Of a stretch of DNA of 49,001 bases, positions 10,678-23,539 are shown in pieces (within the stretch, counting starts at the first letter, position 1; each line of letters opens with the position of its first letter). This stretch comes from Ectothiorhodospiraceae bacterium. GTDB taxonomy: Bacteria > Pseudomonadota > Gammaproteobacteria > Nitrococcales > Halorhodospiraceae. The stretch is taken from the NCBI GenBank assembly GCA_003552625.1, contig PUNM01000041.1, positions 1 to 49,001 of the forward strand, read 5' to 3'. The notes below the pieces were generated by a model. It worked only from the letters and a program-made list of their open reading frames with translations, made no database searches and was not told where the DNA came from. A program made the position numbers and the translations under genes.

Positions 10678-12035
10678 CGGATCCGATCTGCGCGGTGGCG
10701 ACCCCGTCCGGTCAGGGCGGGGTCGCTGTCGTTCGGGTATCTGGATTTGGGCTGAAAGCGATTGTCGAGCCGGTGGTCGGCAAACTGCCGAAGCCTCGGT
10801 ATGCGGCGTTGCGTGCGTTTGTCGATGAGGGCGGTGAACTGCTGGACCGGGGCCTGGTGCTCTACTTTCCGGCACCGCGGTCGTTTACCGGCGAGGATGT
10901 GGTAGAACTCCAATGCCATGGGAGTCCCGCGGTGGCGCGTGCACTTGTCACCCGGCTGCAGAGGCTCGGAGCGCGTTTGGCCGGTCCCGGGGAGTTCTCC
11001 GAGAGGGCTTTTCTGAACGGGCGCATGGATCTGACCCAGGCGGAAGGGGTGGCTGCGCTGATTGGCGCCGAGAGTGATGCAGCGCGTCAGGCCGCTATGC
11101 GCTCGATTGAGGGAGTGTTCGGAAGGCGGGTCGATGGGCTGAGTGATCGGCTGGCGGATCTGCGAGCACGCTTGGAGGCGCACCTGGACTTTCCCGACGA
11201 AACCGATGTGCCGGAAGACACGTTGAGCTGGCTTGCGGCGGGGATTGGTGCGGTTCAGGAGGAGCTGCGGGAGGTTATCGCTCGCTCAGAGAGTGGGCGA
11301 AGGGTGTCCGGCGGCGCGAGGCTGGCGCTGCTCGGAGCGACCAACGCGGGGAAGTCGAGTTTGCTCAATGCGTTGTCGGACCAGGAGGCGGCGATCGTCT
11401 CGGAGGAGGCGGGTACAACGCGGGACGTGGTGGCCCGGCACGTGATGATGGCGGGTCGAAACGTGGAGGTAGTGGACACTGCCGGGTTGCGCGAGGAACG
11501 GGAAGCAGGGGCCATCGAGCGGGAGGGTATGCGGCGCGCCCTAGCGGCAGCGGAAGGGGCGGATGTCGTGCTGCTGGTGGTCGATAGCGTTGAGGAACCG
11601 GATTGGCGTGGTGATGGGCTGCCGACTGCGGTGGCCGGATCGTCCGCACGGGTGATCTGTGTGCGGAATAAGATTGATCGAAGCGGTGAGCAACCGGGCT
11701 GGCGCGAGCGCGCAGAAGGGGAGACGCTGTGGTCGTGCGGAGTGAGCGCGACTACCGGGGCGGGCATTGTGGATTTGCAGCAGGGGCTTGAGGAAATCCT
11801 GAAAGGAGATAGTGGAGCCGAGGCTTGGGCGGCAGGTGATCGGCATCTGGAGGCGCTACGCCGGGCGGAGGTAGCGCTGGCGGGTGCTCGGCGCAGTCTG
11901 GACGAGGGCGTCGGGGAAGAGATCGCGGCGGAGTCGCTGCGGGATGCGCAGTCCGCACTTGGCGAGGTCACTGGGCGGGTGAGTCACGAGGAGCTGCTCG
12001 GCCGGGTCTTCTCAAGCTTCTGCGTCGGAAAGTAA
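10635..12035 (+). CDS. mnmE: tRNA-5-carboxymethylaminomethyl-2-thiouridine GTPase MnmE
   Basis: MnmE, with MnmG, installs the cmnm5 group at uridine 34 of certain tRNAs. The conserved N-terminus ([20 protein letters not shown]), the G-domain P-loop [14 protein letters not shown], the G2/G3 block TTRDVV and DTAGLRE, the NKID motif and the C-terminal FCVGK cysteine motif are all present. The start is uncertain. Homologues would begin near 10674, where the codon is GTA. The nearest options are ATG 10635, overlapping yidC (466 residues, used here), or GTG 10695 (446 residues), which trims the conserved beginning. A 9-bp hairpin at 10698-10726 lies in this initiation region. Codons in this gene are noticeably richer in G than in mnmG. 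Confidence 0.93.
   Translation: MVHHETGGTRREGVADPICAVATPSGQGGVAVVRVSGFGLKAIVEPVVGKLPKPRYAALRAFVDEGGELLDRGLVLYFPAPRSFTGEDVVELQCHGSPAVARALVTRLQRLGARLAGPGEFSERAFLNGRMDLTQAEGVAALIGAESDAARQAAMRSIEGVFGRRVDGLSDRLADLRARLEAHLDFPDETDVPEDTLSWLAAGIGAVQEELREVIARSESGRRVSGGARLALLGATNAGKSSLLNALSDQEAAIVSEEAGTTRDVVARHVMMAGRNVEVVDTAGLREEREAGAIEREGMRRALAAAEGADVVLLVVDSVEEPDWRGDGLPTAVAGSSARVICVRNKIDRSGEQPGWRERAEGETLWSCGVSATTGAGIVDLQQGLEEILKGDSGAEAWAAGDRHLEALRRAEVALAGARRSLDEGVGEEIAAESLRDAQSALGEVTGRVSHEELLGRVFSSFCVGK
10698..10726 (+). promoter_or_regulatory. perfect 9-bp hairpin at the mnmE translation start
   Basis: GCGACCCCG (10698-10706) and CGGGGTCGC (10718-10726) are perfect reverse complements around an 11-base loop. 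The stem begins just after the possible GTG start at 10695 and 21 bases after the yidC stop. It could hinder initiation, mark an mRNA processing point, or be coincidental within codons for the conserved N-terminus. Confidence 0.4.
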
Positions 12036-12040
12036 GGAGT

Positions 12041-12056
12041 GGTTCCACGTGGAACA
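12041..12056. promoter_or_regulatory. parS: parS site 1 (ParB binding)
   Basis: The palindrome GTTCCACGTGGAAC at 12042-12055 is the parS core known from Pseudomonas-type ParB systems; the 16-mer GGTTCCACGTGGAACA differs from the fully symmetrical form only at its first base. It lies five bases after the mnmE stop, in the gap before mnmG and about 2.6 kb upstream of parA. ParB should nucleate here and spread to organise the origin region. Confidence 0.93.
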
Positions 12057-12081
12057 TCTCTGGCGCAGGGAGACGCGACCT

Positions 12082-12097
12082 TGTTCCACGTGGAACA
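12082..12097. promoter_or_regulatory. parS: parS site 2 (ParB binding)
   Basis: TGTTCCACGTGGAACA is a perfect 16-bp palindrome matching parS. Its centre is 41 bp from that of site 1, close to four helical turns, so the two sites face the same side of the DNA. Both sit in the 98-base mnmE-mnmG gap, where ParB binding could also affect mnmG transcription. Confidence 0.95.
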
Positions 12098-12133
12098 CTT
12101 GAGCGTAGGCTCGGACCCAACCAGAATCACGAG

Positions 12134-14038
12134 ATGAACCGAGAGAACGACTTTAATGTGGTCGTGGTCGGCGGTGGCCACGCGGGGACCGAGGCCGCGG
12201 CAGCTGCGGCCCGCGCGGGAGCACGAACGCTCCTGATTACCCACAGCCTGGACACGATCGGTGCCCTCTCTTGTAATCCCGCAATTGGCGGAATCGGCAA
12301 GGGGCACCTGGTACGCGAAATCGAGGCTCTGGGGGGGTTGATGGGCCGAATCGCCGATGCCTCCGCCATTCAGGCGCGGGTCCTTAATCGGCGCAAGGGC
12401 CCGGCCGTCCGGGCCACCCGGACTCAAGCCGATCGCCCCGCCTATGCACGTACAGCGCGGCAGTTGCTCGACGCTCAGACGAACCTCGTGCTCTTCCAGG
12501 ACACAGTCACCGAGCTTCAGCTAACCGATGGTGGGATAAGCGGAGTACGGTGCCGCAGCGGCGCGGACTTCCGCGCCCCCTGCGTGGTCATAACGGCGGG
12601 CACGTTTCTGGCTGGGCGGATACACGTCGGCGCCGACCAGTACGCGGCCGGCCGGGCGGGCGATCCCGCGGCCAACGCGCTCGCCGATTCCTTGCGCGGT
12701 CTGGATCTCGCAGTCGGGCGCCTCAAGACTGGCACGCCGCCGCGAATCGATCGTCGCAGCGTCGCTCTCGACCGCCTCGAACGGCAATGGGGCGACGACC
12801 CGCGGCCGGTGTTTGCGCCACTGCGCCCCCCGAGGGCGCCGCTCGCCGAATCTCCGTGTTTCGTGACCTGGACCAATCCGCAGACCCACGAGATTATCCG
12901 GTCGGCCCTGGATCAGTCGCCCATGTATACCGGCGCCATTCAGGCCGTCGGACCCCGTTATTGCCCCTCCATCGAGGACAAGGTCACCCGGTTTGCGGAT
13001 CGCGAAAACCACCAGGTTTTCCTTGAGCCTGAGGGCCTCGAATCGCTGGAGCTCTACCCGAACGGTGTCTCCACCGGGCTTCCGTACGCCGTGCAACGAG
13101 ACATGATCCGCTCGATGCCCGGGCTCGAACGGGCCCATATCACCCGGCCGGGGTACGCCATTGAATACGATTACTACGACCCGCGAGGCCTCCAGCCATG
13201 GCTGGAGAGCCAGCGGGCGCCCGGGCTGTTCCTGGCCGGCCAGGTCAATGGCACCACCGGCTACGAAGAGGCCGCCGCCCAGGGGCTCGTCGCGGGCGTG
13301 AACGCGGCCCTGAAGGCGCAGGGCAGCGAGCCCTGGTTTCCAACGCGGGAAGAGGCTTATATCGGTGTGCTGATCGATGACTTGGTCACCACCGGCGTCA
13401 CGGAACCCTATCGGATGTTCACCAGCCGCGCGGAGCACCGTCTCAGGCTCCGCGACGATAATGCCGAAGATCGGCTTACGGAGACCGGTTACCGCCTCGG
13501 CCTGGTTGATTCGGCCCAGTGGGATGCCTTCGCTGAATACCGCGACGCGCTCGAACGGAATCTCCGCGAACTCGAGCACACCCGCCTTCAACCAAGGCAG
13601 GTAACGCCCGACAAGGAGCGGGTACTCGGTGGTCCGTTGCGCAAGGACCAGACGCTCTTCGAGCTGCTCCGGCGCCCGGAAATCAGCTACGCCGATGTGC
13701 GCATGCTGGGGGACCTGACCGGACCCGAGCCGCCGGAGCGTGTTCAGGCCCAACTCAAGATCCGTGCCCAGTACGCCGGGTATGTCGAGCGCCAGGATGC
13801 CGAAAACCAGCGCCACGCCCGCTACCGCGACTGCCCGCTGCCAGCGGAACTCTCGTACGCCGAGATCGAGGGCCTCTCCACGGAGGTAAAGGAAAAACTT
13901 CGGCGTCACGCCCCGGCCACGGTCGGCCAGGCGTCGCGCCTGCCAGGGGTCACCCCGGCGGCGATCTCCCTGATCCTTATCCATCTTCGTCGAAAAGGGT
14001 GGCTTCGGCGCGTGGAGGGTCGGGATGACGCCGCCTGA
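12134..14038 (+). CDS. mnmG: tRNA uridine 5-carboxymethylaminomethyl modification enzyme MnmG
   Basis: MnmG is the FAD- and NADH-dependent partner of MnmE in modifying wobble uridine 34. The 634-residue protein begins with the FAD-binding motif [14 protein letters not shown] (about residues 9-22), followed by [18 protein letters not shown] and RTQADRPAY, both hallmarks of GidA proteins. The late block [15 protein letters not shown] and the C-terminal domain are complete. The ATG at 12134 has only a weak Shine-Dalgarno. The gene lies downstream of two parS sites and overlaps rsmG by 14 bases. Confidence 0.97.
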   Translation: MNRENDFNVVVVGGGHAGTEAAAAAARAGARTLLITHSLDTIGALSCNPAIGGIGKGHLVREIEALGGLMGRIADASAIQARVLNRRKGPAVRATRTQADRPAYARTARQLLDAQTNLVLFQDTVTELQLTDGGISGVRCRSGADFRAPCVVITAGTFLAGRIHVGADQYAAGRAGDPAANALADSLRGLDLAVGRLKTGTPPRIDRRSVALDRLERQWGDDPRPVFAPLRPPRAPLAESPCFVTWTNPQTHEIIRSALDQSPMYTGAIQAVGPRYCPSIEDKVTRFADRENHQVFLEPEGLESLELYPNGVSTGLPYAVQRDMIRSMPGLERAHITRPGYAIEYDYYDPRGLQPWLESQRAPGLFLAGQVNGTTGYEEAAAQGLVAGVNAALKAQGSEPWFPTREEAYIGVLIDDLVTTGVTEPYRMFTSRAEHRLRLRDDNAEDRLTETGYRLGLVDSAQWDAFAEYRDALERNLRELEHTRLQPRQVTPDKERVLGGPLRKDQTLFELLRRPEISYADVRMLGDLTGPEPPERVQAQLKIRAQYAGYVERQDAENQRHARYRDCPLPAELSYAEIEGLSTEVKEKLRRHAPATVGQASRLPGVTPAAISLILIHLRRKGWLRRVEGRDDAA

Positions 14039-14657
14039 TCGCCTCGCAGAACGTCTTGAGCAGATTCCCGGTTCCATCGAGGGAGACATCCGGGAGGCGC
14101 TCCGCGCCTATCTGTCCCTGCTCAGCCGCTGGAACCGCGTCTACAATCTGACGGCGAGCCGCGACGAGCGGGATCTGATCGACCGCCACTTGGTCGATAG
14201 TCTCCTGCTGCTGCCGTATCTGCCGGCGGGGCCCGTTACGGATCTCGGTACTGGCGCGGGCCTACCGGGCATCCCGCTCGCCATTGCCGATCGGTCGCGT
14301 CGCTTCCTGCTCGTCGACAGCAATCTGAAAAAAGTGCGCTTCCTGCGCCAGTGCTGCGCTGAACTTGGCCTAAGCAATGTCGAGCCGCGCCACAGCCGTG
14401 TGGAAGACCTCGCACCCGGCGTACACCAAGTGCTAACGGCCCGCGCTTACGCCGGGCTCGACCGTCTGCTTGAGCTTGCGGACAGGTTACTTGAACCTGG
14501 CGGTACCCTGTTGGCGCAGAAGGGCGAGAGCCTGGAGCAGGAGATTGCAGCCCTGCCGCCGGAGAGGGTCCGGCCTCTGACCGTGCATGAACTGCCGAGC
14601 TTTTCGGGCACCGGCAAGGCGCGGTTGGTCGTGTACCATGCGCCTTCGAATCCGTAG
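14025..14657 (+). CDS. rsmG: 16S rRNA (guanine-527-N7)-methyltransferase RsmG
   Basis: RsmG methylates G527 of 16S rRNA using S-adenosylmethionine. The 210-residue protein shows the family blocks [13 protein letters not shown] and [13 protein letters not shown], then the SAM-binding loop [16 protein letters not shown] (about residues 66-81) and [12 protein letters not shown]. The length is typical. Its ATG at 14025 lies inside the end of mnmG, so the pair is probably translationally coupled. parA follows 39 bases later, after two palindromes. Confidence 0.96.
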   Translation: MTPPDRLAERLEQIPGSIEGDIREALRAYLSLLSRWNRVYNLTASRDERDLIDRHLVDSLLLLPYLPAGPVTDLGTGAGLPGIPLAIADRSRRFLLVDSNLKKVRFLRQCCAELGLSNVEPRHSRVEDLAPGVHQVLTARAYAGLDRLLELADRLLEPGGTLLAQKGESLEQEIAALPPERVRPLTVHELPSFSGTGKARLVVYHAPSNP

Positions 14658-14658
14658 C

Positions 14659-14668
14659 GGCGATCGCC
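14659..14668. promoter_or_regulatory. 10-bp palindrome between rsmG and parA
   Basis: GGCGATCGCC is a perfect palindrome starting one base after the rsmG stop codon. Alone it could be chance in GC-rich DNA; next to a second palindrome at 14674-14685 it may be part of an operator or a small RNA structure before parA. Confidence 0.3.
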
Positions 14669-14673
14669 AAGCC

Positions 14674-14685
14674 GGTTTGCAAACC
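14674..14685. promoter_or_regulatory. 12-bp palindrome abutting the parA ribosome site, possible operator
   Basis: GGTTTGCAAACC is a perfect 12-bp palindrome that ends immediately before the AGGAG Shine-Dalgarno of parA (14687-14690). It is AT-richer than its surroundings. The position suits an operator controlling parAB, for instance by ParA itself or another regulator; no binding protein can be named from sequence. Confidence 0.4.
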
Positions 14686-14696
14686 AGGAGAGAGCC

Positions 14697-15491
14697 ATGG
14701 GTCGCATCATTGCAGTGACGAACCAGAAAGGCGGCGTCGGGAAGACGACCACCTGCGTGAACCTCGCCGCATCGCTGGCTGCGAACCGCCGTCAGGTCCT
14801 GCTGATCGATCTGGATCCGCAAGGGAATGCCACGGTCGGTGCGGGTCTCGACCGCCGCGAGGTGGACCCGACGGTCTACGATGTGCTGATGGGCCAGACC
14901 TCCCTGAGTGCGGCGACCACGACGATCGCCGAGTGCGGCTTCGACGTGGTGCCCGCCAACGGCGATCTGACCGCCGCCGAGGTGGAGCTGCTCAGTCGTG
15001 ACCGGCGCGAACAACACCTGCGCGAGGCGCTCCAGACGCGTGCCGGGAAGTACGACTACGTCCTGATCGACTGCCCGCCGGCACTGAACATTCTCACCCT
15101 GAATGCGCTGGTCGCCGCGCACAGTGTCCTCATCCCCATTCAGTGCGAGTACTTTGCTCTGGAGGGCCTCACTGCACTACTGGACACGATCCGTGGCGTG
15201 CAGAGCAGCGCGAACCCCGCCCTGACTATCGATGGCCTGCTCCGGACCATGTACGACGCCCGCAACAATCTGGCGACCCAGGTTGGTGAGCAGCTGTCGG
15301 CCCATTTCGCGACGCAGCTCTACCAGACCTTGATCCCGAGAAACGTGCGCCTCGCGGAGGCACCGAGCCACGGCATTCCAGCGCTCGCTTACGATCGAGC
15401 CTCACGTGGTGCCCTGGCCTATATGGCTCTGGCCACGGAGATGGAGCGCCGCCACCGCAGCGGTTCATCGAACCCGGCGATGCCCGCCTGA
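14697..15491 (+). CDS. parA: chromosome-partitioning ATPase ParA (Soj)
   Basis: ParA is a deviant Walker ATPase that moves ParB-parS complexes to segregate newly copied origins. The 264-residue protein has the deviant Walker A motif KGGVGKTT at residues 11-18, the A' block LLIDLDPQGNAT and Walker B VLIDCPPALN, and is of the short chromosomal type without an N-terminal helix-turn-helix extension. ATG at 14697 follows a clear AGGAG. It forms a pair with parB, which starts 34 bases downstream, and its targets, two parS sites, lie about 2.6 kb upstream. Confidence 0.97.
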   Translation: MGRIIAVTNQKGGVGKTTTCVNLAASLAANRRQVLLIDLDPQGNATVGAGLDRREVDPTVYDVLMGQTSLSAATTTIAECGFDVVPANGDLTAAEVELLSRDRREQHLREALQTRAGKYDYVLIDCPPALNILTLNALVAAHSVLIPIQCEYFALEGLTALLDTIRGVQSSANPALTIDGLLRTMYDARNNLATQVGEQLSAHFATQLYQTLIPRNVRLAEAPSHGIPALAYDRASRGALAYMALATEMERRHRSGSSNPAMPA

Positions 15492-15525
15492 ACCACGCGA
15501 ACCGAATAAGGAGTACTAGGTCAGT

Positions 15526-16428
15526 ATGTCGAGCAAGAAGCGCGGACTGGGTCGTGGACTCGATGCCCTCCTCGGCGCCGAGCCCGGCGAGGTCGTCGCC
15601 GGCGAAGCGGTGGAGCCCAATGAGCTACGCGAAATCCCGGTGGACCTGCTTGAGCGCGGGCCCTTCCAGCCGCGCCGCCACTTCGACGAGCAGGCCCTTC
15701 AGGAACTTGCCGACTCCATCCGCGCGCAAGGCGTCGTTCAGCCCCTTGTGGTCCGCGCCTCCGAGGACGGTACCTTCCAGATCATCGCCGGTGAGCGCCG
15801 CTGGCGTGCCGCTCAGCTCGCCGGCATCGGCCAGGTGCCGGCTATCGTCCGGCAGATCCCCGATGAGGCCGCCGTTGCGGTCGGGCTGATCGAGAATCTC
15901 CAGCGTGAAGACCTCAATCCGCTGGAGGCAGCCTCCGCCCTCCAGCGCCTGATCCATGAATTCGGCTTATCCCACCAGAAGACCGCGCAGGCCGTCGGGC
16001 GTTCGCGCACCGCCGTGACCAACCTTCTGCGCCTGCTCGAGCTCAATGAGGACGTCCAGCGCTACGTCCGCGACGGTCTGCTCGAAGCCGGGCATGCCAA
16101 GGCCCTGGCCGGGCTCAGTGGTGGCACACAGAGCGAAGCTGCTGCCGAGGTCGTGCGTAACGCACTGACGGTTCGGCAGACTGAGACGCTCGTTCAACGA
16201 TTCCAGCAACAGGCCCAGGCCGAGCGCGAGCGCGAGGCGGGTAACGGTCGCGGTGATGACGAGCCCGCCGCCAAGGACCCGGACGTCGAGCGCCTGCGCG
16301 AGACCCTCGCCGATCGCCTCGGTGCGCCGGTCGATATCCAACACAGCCGGCGCCGCGGCAAGGGGAAACTCGTGATCCGCTACAACAGCCTGGAGGAGCT
16401 CGATGGGATTCTCGGCCGCATCCAATAA
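15526..16428 (+). CDS. parB: chromosome-partitioning protein ParB (Spo0J), CTP-dependent DNA clamp
   Basis: ParB binds parS, then spreads as a CTP-dependent sliding clamp and activates ParA. The 300-residue protein begins SSKKRGLGRGLDALLG, the conserved ParA-contacting tail. It carries the CTP-binding motifs GERRWRAAQLAG and ENLQREDLNPLEAA, a helix-turn-helix around GLSHQKTAQAVGRSRTAV, and a C-terminal dimerisation domain rich in basic residues. The partner sites GTTCCACGTGGAAC are at 12041-12097. It is the last gene before the ATP synthase operon. Confidence 0.97.
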   Translation: MSSKKRGLGRGLDALLGAEPGEVVAGEAVEPNELREIPVDLLERGPFQPRRHFDEQALQELADSIRAQGVVQPLVVRASEDGTFQIIAGERRWRAAQLAGIGQVPAIVRQIPDEAAVAVGLIENLQREDLNPLEAASALQRLIHEFGLSHQKTAQAVGRSRTAVTNLLRLLELNEDVQRYVRDGLLEAGHAKALAGLSGGTQSEAAAEVVRNALTVRQTETLVQRFQQQAQAEREREAGNGRGDDEPAAKDPDVERLRETLADRLGAPVDIQHSRRRGKGKLVIRYNSLEELDGILGRIQ

Positions 16429-16443
16429 CCGTTGTTTCTTCAT

Positions 16444-16473
16444 TTGACCCTGTGTATCAGCCACGTCTACACT
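16444..16473 (+). promoter_or_regulatory. sigma70-type promoter of the ATP synthase operon
   Basis: TTGACC (16444-16449, five of six matches) and TACACT (16468-16473, four of six) are separated by 18 bases in the 79-base gap between parB and atpI. Transcription would start about 28 bases before the atpI GTG. Confidence 0.5.
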
Positions 16474-16507
16474 GCCGCGCTTGCGAGTCTGAGAAGGGCG
16501 CCCAAGG

Positions 16508-16930
16508 GTGCACGACAGCGAAGCTCTGAATAAGGACTTTGAGCCGCAGGGGGTCTGGCGCAGCCGCGCCCCCGCCGTGCGCATCGTCCTTCGTCTGCTG
16601 GTTGCGCAAGCCGGTATCGGCCTGCTCGCCGCAGGACTGTGGCTCCTGCAAGGGCCATGGTCGGCCGCGGCCGCCGGCGCAGGAGCAGCGATCGCGGTGC
16701 TGCCCTCGGCCTACTTCGCCGCAAAGGTCTTTTCGAAGCCGCCAGGCACCGCGCCGCGCGCGGTCCTGCGTGCCTTCTACGTCGGGGAGGCGGTGAAGTT
16801 GATTCTCACGGCGGCGCTGTTTATTATCGCGCTCCGGTGGTTCGGTGGGCACTTCCTGCCGCTGATCACAACGTACGCAGCCGCCCTTTGTGCCTACTGG
16901 TTCTTTTTCCTGGGGGCCCTCCGTACCTGA
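16508..16930 (+). CDS. atpI: F0F1 ATP synthase subunit I-like membrane protein
   Basis: The 140-residue protein has four predicted membrane segments (around residues 25-42, 45-68, 90-112 and 115-138) and lies directly before atpB, the position of atpI. AtpI proteins are non-essential and have been linked to c-ring assembly or Mg/Ca handling; the exact role is unsettled. The start is GTG at 16508, since no ATG fits and the preceding AAGGG can serve as ribosome site. Sequence conservation in this family is low, so the assignment rests mostly on position and topology. Confidence 0.8.
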   Translation: MHDSEALNKDFEPQGVWRSRAPAVRIVLRLLVAQAGIGLLAAGLWLLQGPWSAAAAGAGAAIAVLPSAYFAAKVFSKPPGTAPRAVLRAFYVGEAVKLILTAALFIIALRWFGGHFLPLITTYAAALCAYWFFFLGALRT

Positions 16931-17770
<840 letters not shown>

Positions 17771-17779
17771 CTCGCAAAC

Positions 17780-18103
<324 letters not shown>

Positions 18104-18145
18104 TGCCGCCGGCGCCCTGCCGCCAGCTCGACCGGAGGTGAAACC

Positions 18146-18616
18146 GTGAATTTTGGTGCCACATTCTGGGGCCCGATGATCAGCTTCGCGCTGTTCGTCT
18201 GGTTCACCATGAAATTCGTCTGGCCGCCGATCCAGCAGGCGCTCGCCGACCGCCAGAAGCAGATCGCTGACGGCCTTGCTGCCGGTGAGCGCGGCAAGCA
18301 GGAGCTGGACAAGGCGCAGTCCGAGGTCGAGGCCATGCTCAAGGATGCACGTGAGCAGGCCAGCCAGATCATCAACCAGGCGAACAAGCGCCAGCAGGAG
18401 ATGATCGAGGAGGCCCGCGCCGAGGCCCGCTCGGAGGCCGACCGGATCCTGGCGGCCGCGCGTGAGGAGATCGATCAGGAGATCCAGCGTGCCCGCGAGG
18501 ATCTGCGCAAGGAGGTCTCCAGTGTCGCCATCCAGGCCAGCAGCCGGATCCTCAAGCGCGAGGTCGATGCCAAGGCGCACAAGGATCTGATCGACGACCT
18601 GGCGACACAACTGTAG
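18146..18616 (+). CDS. atpF: ATP synthase F0 subunit b
   Basis: Subunit b is the peripheral stalk linking F0 to F1. The 156-residue protein has one N-terminal membrane helix (about residues 8-27, ending FVWPPIQQAL) followed by a long charged coiled coil and the delta-binding C-terminus. The length equals the E. coli protein. The start is GTG at 18146 after GGAGG. The next gene, atpH, begins nine bases after the stop. Confidence 0.96.
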   Translation: MNFGATFWGPMISFALFVWFTMKFVWPPIQQALADRQKQIADGLAAGERGKQELDKAQSEVEAMLKDAREQASQIINQANKRQQEMIEEARAEARSEADRILAAAREEIDQEIQRAREDLRKEVSSVAIQASSRILKREVDAKAHKDLIDDLATQL

Positions 18617-18625
18617 GGAGGCGTC

Positions 18626-19162
18626 ATGGCCGAGCGCAGCACACTGGCCCGACCGTACGCACGCGCCGTCTTCGAGATGGCCGGCGACAATGCGAGCGAG
18701 CGCCAGGCCTGGTCGGAACGGCTCGCCCGCATTGCCGAGGTGGTGCAGGTACCGCAGCTACACAGCCTGCTTAGCCATCCGAGCGTCTCCGCGGAGCAGC
18801 TCAGCGACATCGTGCTGGAGGCGGCGGGGGATCTCGGCGAGCCGGGGCGCAACCTGGTTCGCCTTCTGGCGGATAACCGGCGTCTTCAGCTCGCTCCGGA
18901 GATTGCCCGGCTCTACGAGCAGCTTCGCGCCGAGGCGGAAGGCGTCGTCGAGGTCGAAGTGCTCGCGGCGCAGGAGCTTGAGCAGGCCCAGCAAGACCGG
19001 CTCGCCGAGGCCCTGCGCAAGCGGCTCGGCCGGGACGTGCGGCTGCAGACGCGGGTCGACGAGTCGCTCATCGGGGGCGCGGTCATCCGCGCCGGCGACA
19101 CCACCATCGACGGCTCGGTGCGCGGCCAGCTGGACCGCCTCTCGAGTGCACTGGTTCATTGA
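18626..19162 (+). CDS. atpH: ATP synthase F1 subunit delta
   Basis: Subunit delta joins the b stalk to the top of the alpha3beta3 hexamer. The 178-residue protein starts [14 protein letters not shown], the typical N-terminal block, and ends with the family motif [28 protein letters not shown] at 18626 has GGAGG six bases upstream. It sits between atpF and atpA with gaps of 9 and 12 bases. Confidence 0.96.
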   Translation: MAERSTLARPYARAVFEMAGDNASERQAWSERLARIAEVVQVPQLHSLLSHPSVSAEQLSDIVLEAAGDLGEPGRNLVRLLADNRRLQLAPEIARLYEQLRAEAEGVVEVEVLAAQELEQAQQDRLAEALRKRLGRDVRLQTRVDESLIGGAVIRAGDTTIDGSVRGQLDRLSSALVH

Positions 19163-19174
19163 CGAGGTAGGACG

Positions 19175-20716
<1,542 letters not shown>

Positions 20717-20726
20717 GACTGCGCCG

Positions 20727-20748
20727 GCTGGGGCGCCAACGCCCCAGC
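20727..20748 (+). promoter_or_regulatory. intercistronic hairpin between atpA and atpG
   Basis: GCTGGGGCG (20727-20735) and CGCCCCAGC (20740-20748) form a perfect 9-bp stem with the four-base loop CCAA, starting ten bases after the atpA stop. A pyrimidine-rich tail with CTTTCTC follows, but no true T run. It may stabilise the atpA 3' end, mark RNA processing or cause partial termination that lowers gamma relative to alpha. Confidence 0.5.
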
Positions 20749-20779
20749 TCGCCCCCTTTCTCGACCCATAGGTGACGGC

Positions 20780-23087
<2,308 letters not shown>

Positions 23088-23099
23088 GGGCGGGGTGCC

Positions 23100-23522
23100 A
23101 TGAGCACGCTCCAAGTCGATATTGTCAGCGCCGAGGAACAGCTCTACTCCGGGGCGGCCACCATGGTGGTAGCCCCTGCGGAGGAGGGTGACGTCGGTAT
23201 CACGCCTCGCCACGCGCCCCTGCTGACGCGCTTGCGCCCGGGTGAACTGCGCATCGCCGAAGAGGGCGGCGAGGAGTTCTTCTTCTATGCATCCGGCGGT
23301 CTGCTCGAGGTGCAGCCGCACAAGGTGACGGTGCTTGCCGATACCGCCGTTCGCGCCCGCGACATCGACGAGGCGGCGGCGCTGGAGGCCAAGCGCCGGG
23401 CTGAGGAGAAGCTCCGCGAACAAAAGGATGAGGTCGATTACGGCTCGGTCCAGGCGGAGCTGGCCGAGGCTATGGCGCAACTGCGCGCATTGGAGAGCCT
23501 GCGCAAGCGGGCGAAGCGCTGA
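23100..23522 (+). CDS. atpC: ATP synthase F1 subunit epsilon
   Basis: Subunit epsilon binds gamma and the c-ring and can inhibit ATP hydrolysis. The 140-residue protein has the N-terminal beta sandwich (TLQVDIVSAEEQLYSG, then VGITPRHAPLLTRLRPGE) and a two-helix C-terminus ending RALESLRKRAKR. The length is normal. It closes the atp genes, but glmU begins 17 bases later with no visible terminator, so read-through is likely. Confidence 0.96.
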   Translation: MSTLQVDIVSAEEQLYSGAATMVVAPAEEGDVGITPRHAPLLTRLRPGELRIAEEGGEEFFFYASGGLLEVQPHKVTVLADTAVRARDIDEAAALEAKRRAEEKLREQKDEVDYGSVQAELAEAMAQLRALESLRKRAKR

Positions 23523-23539
23523 CCAGGAGGGTGTAGGCC

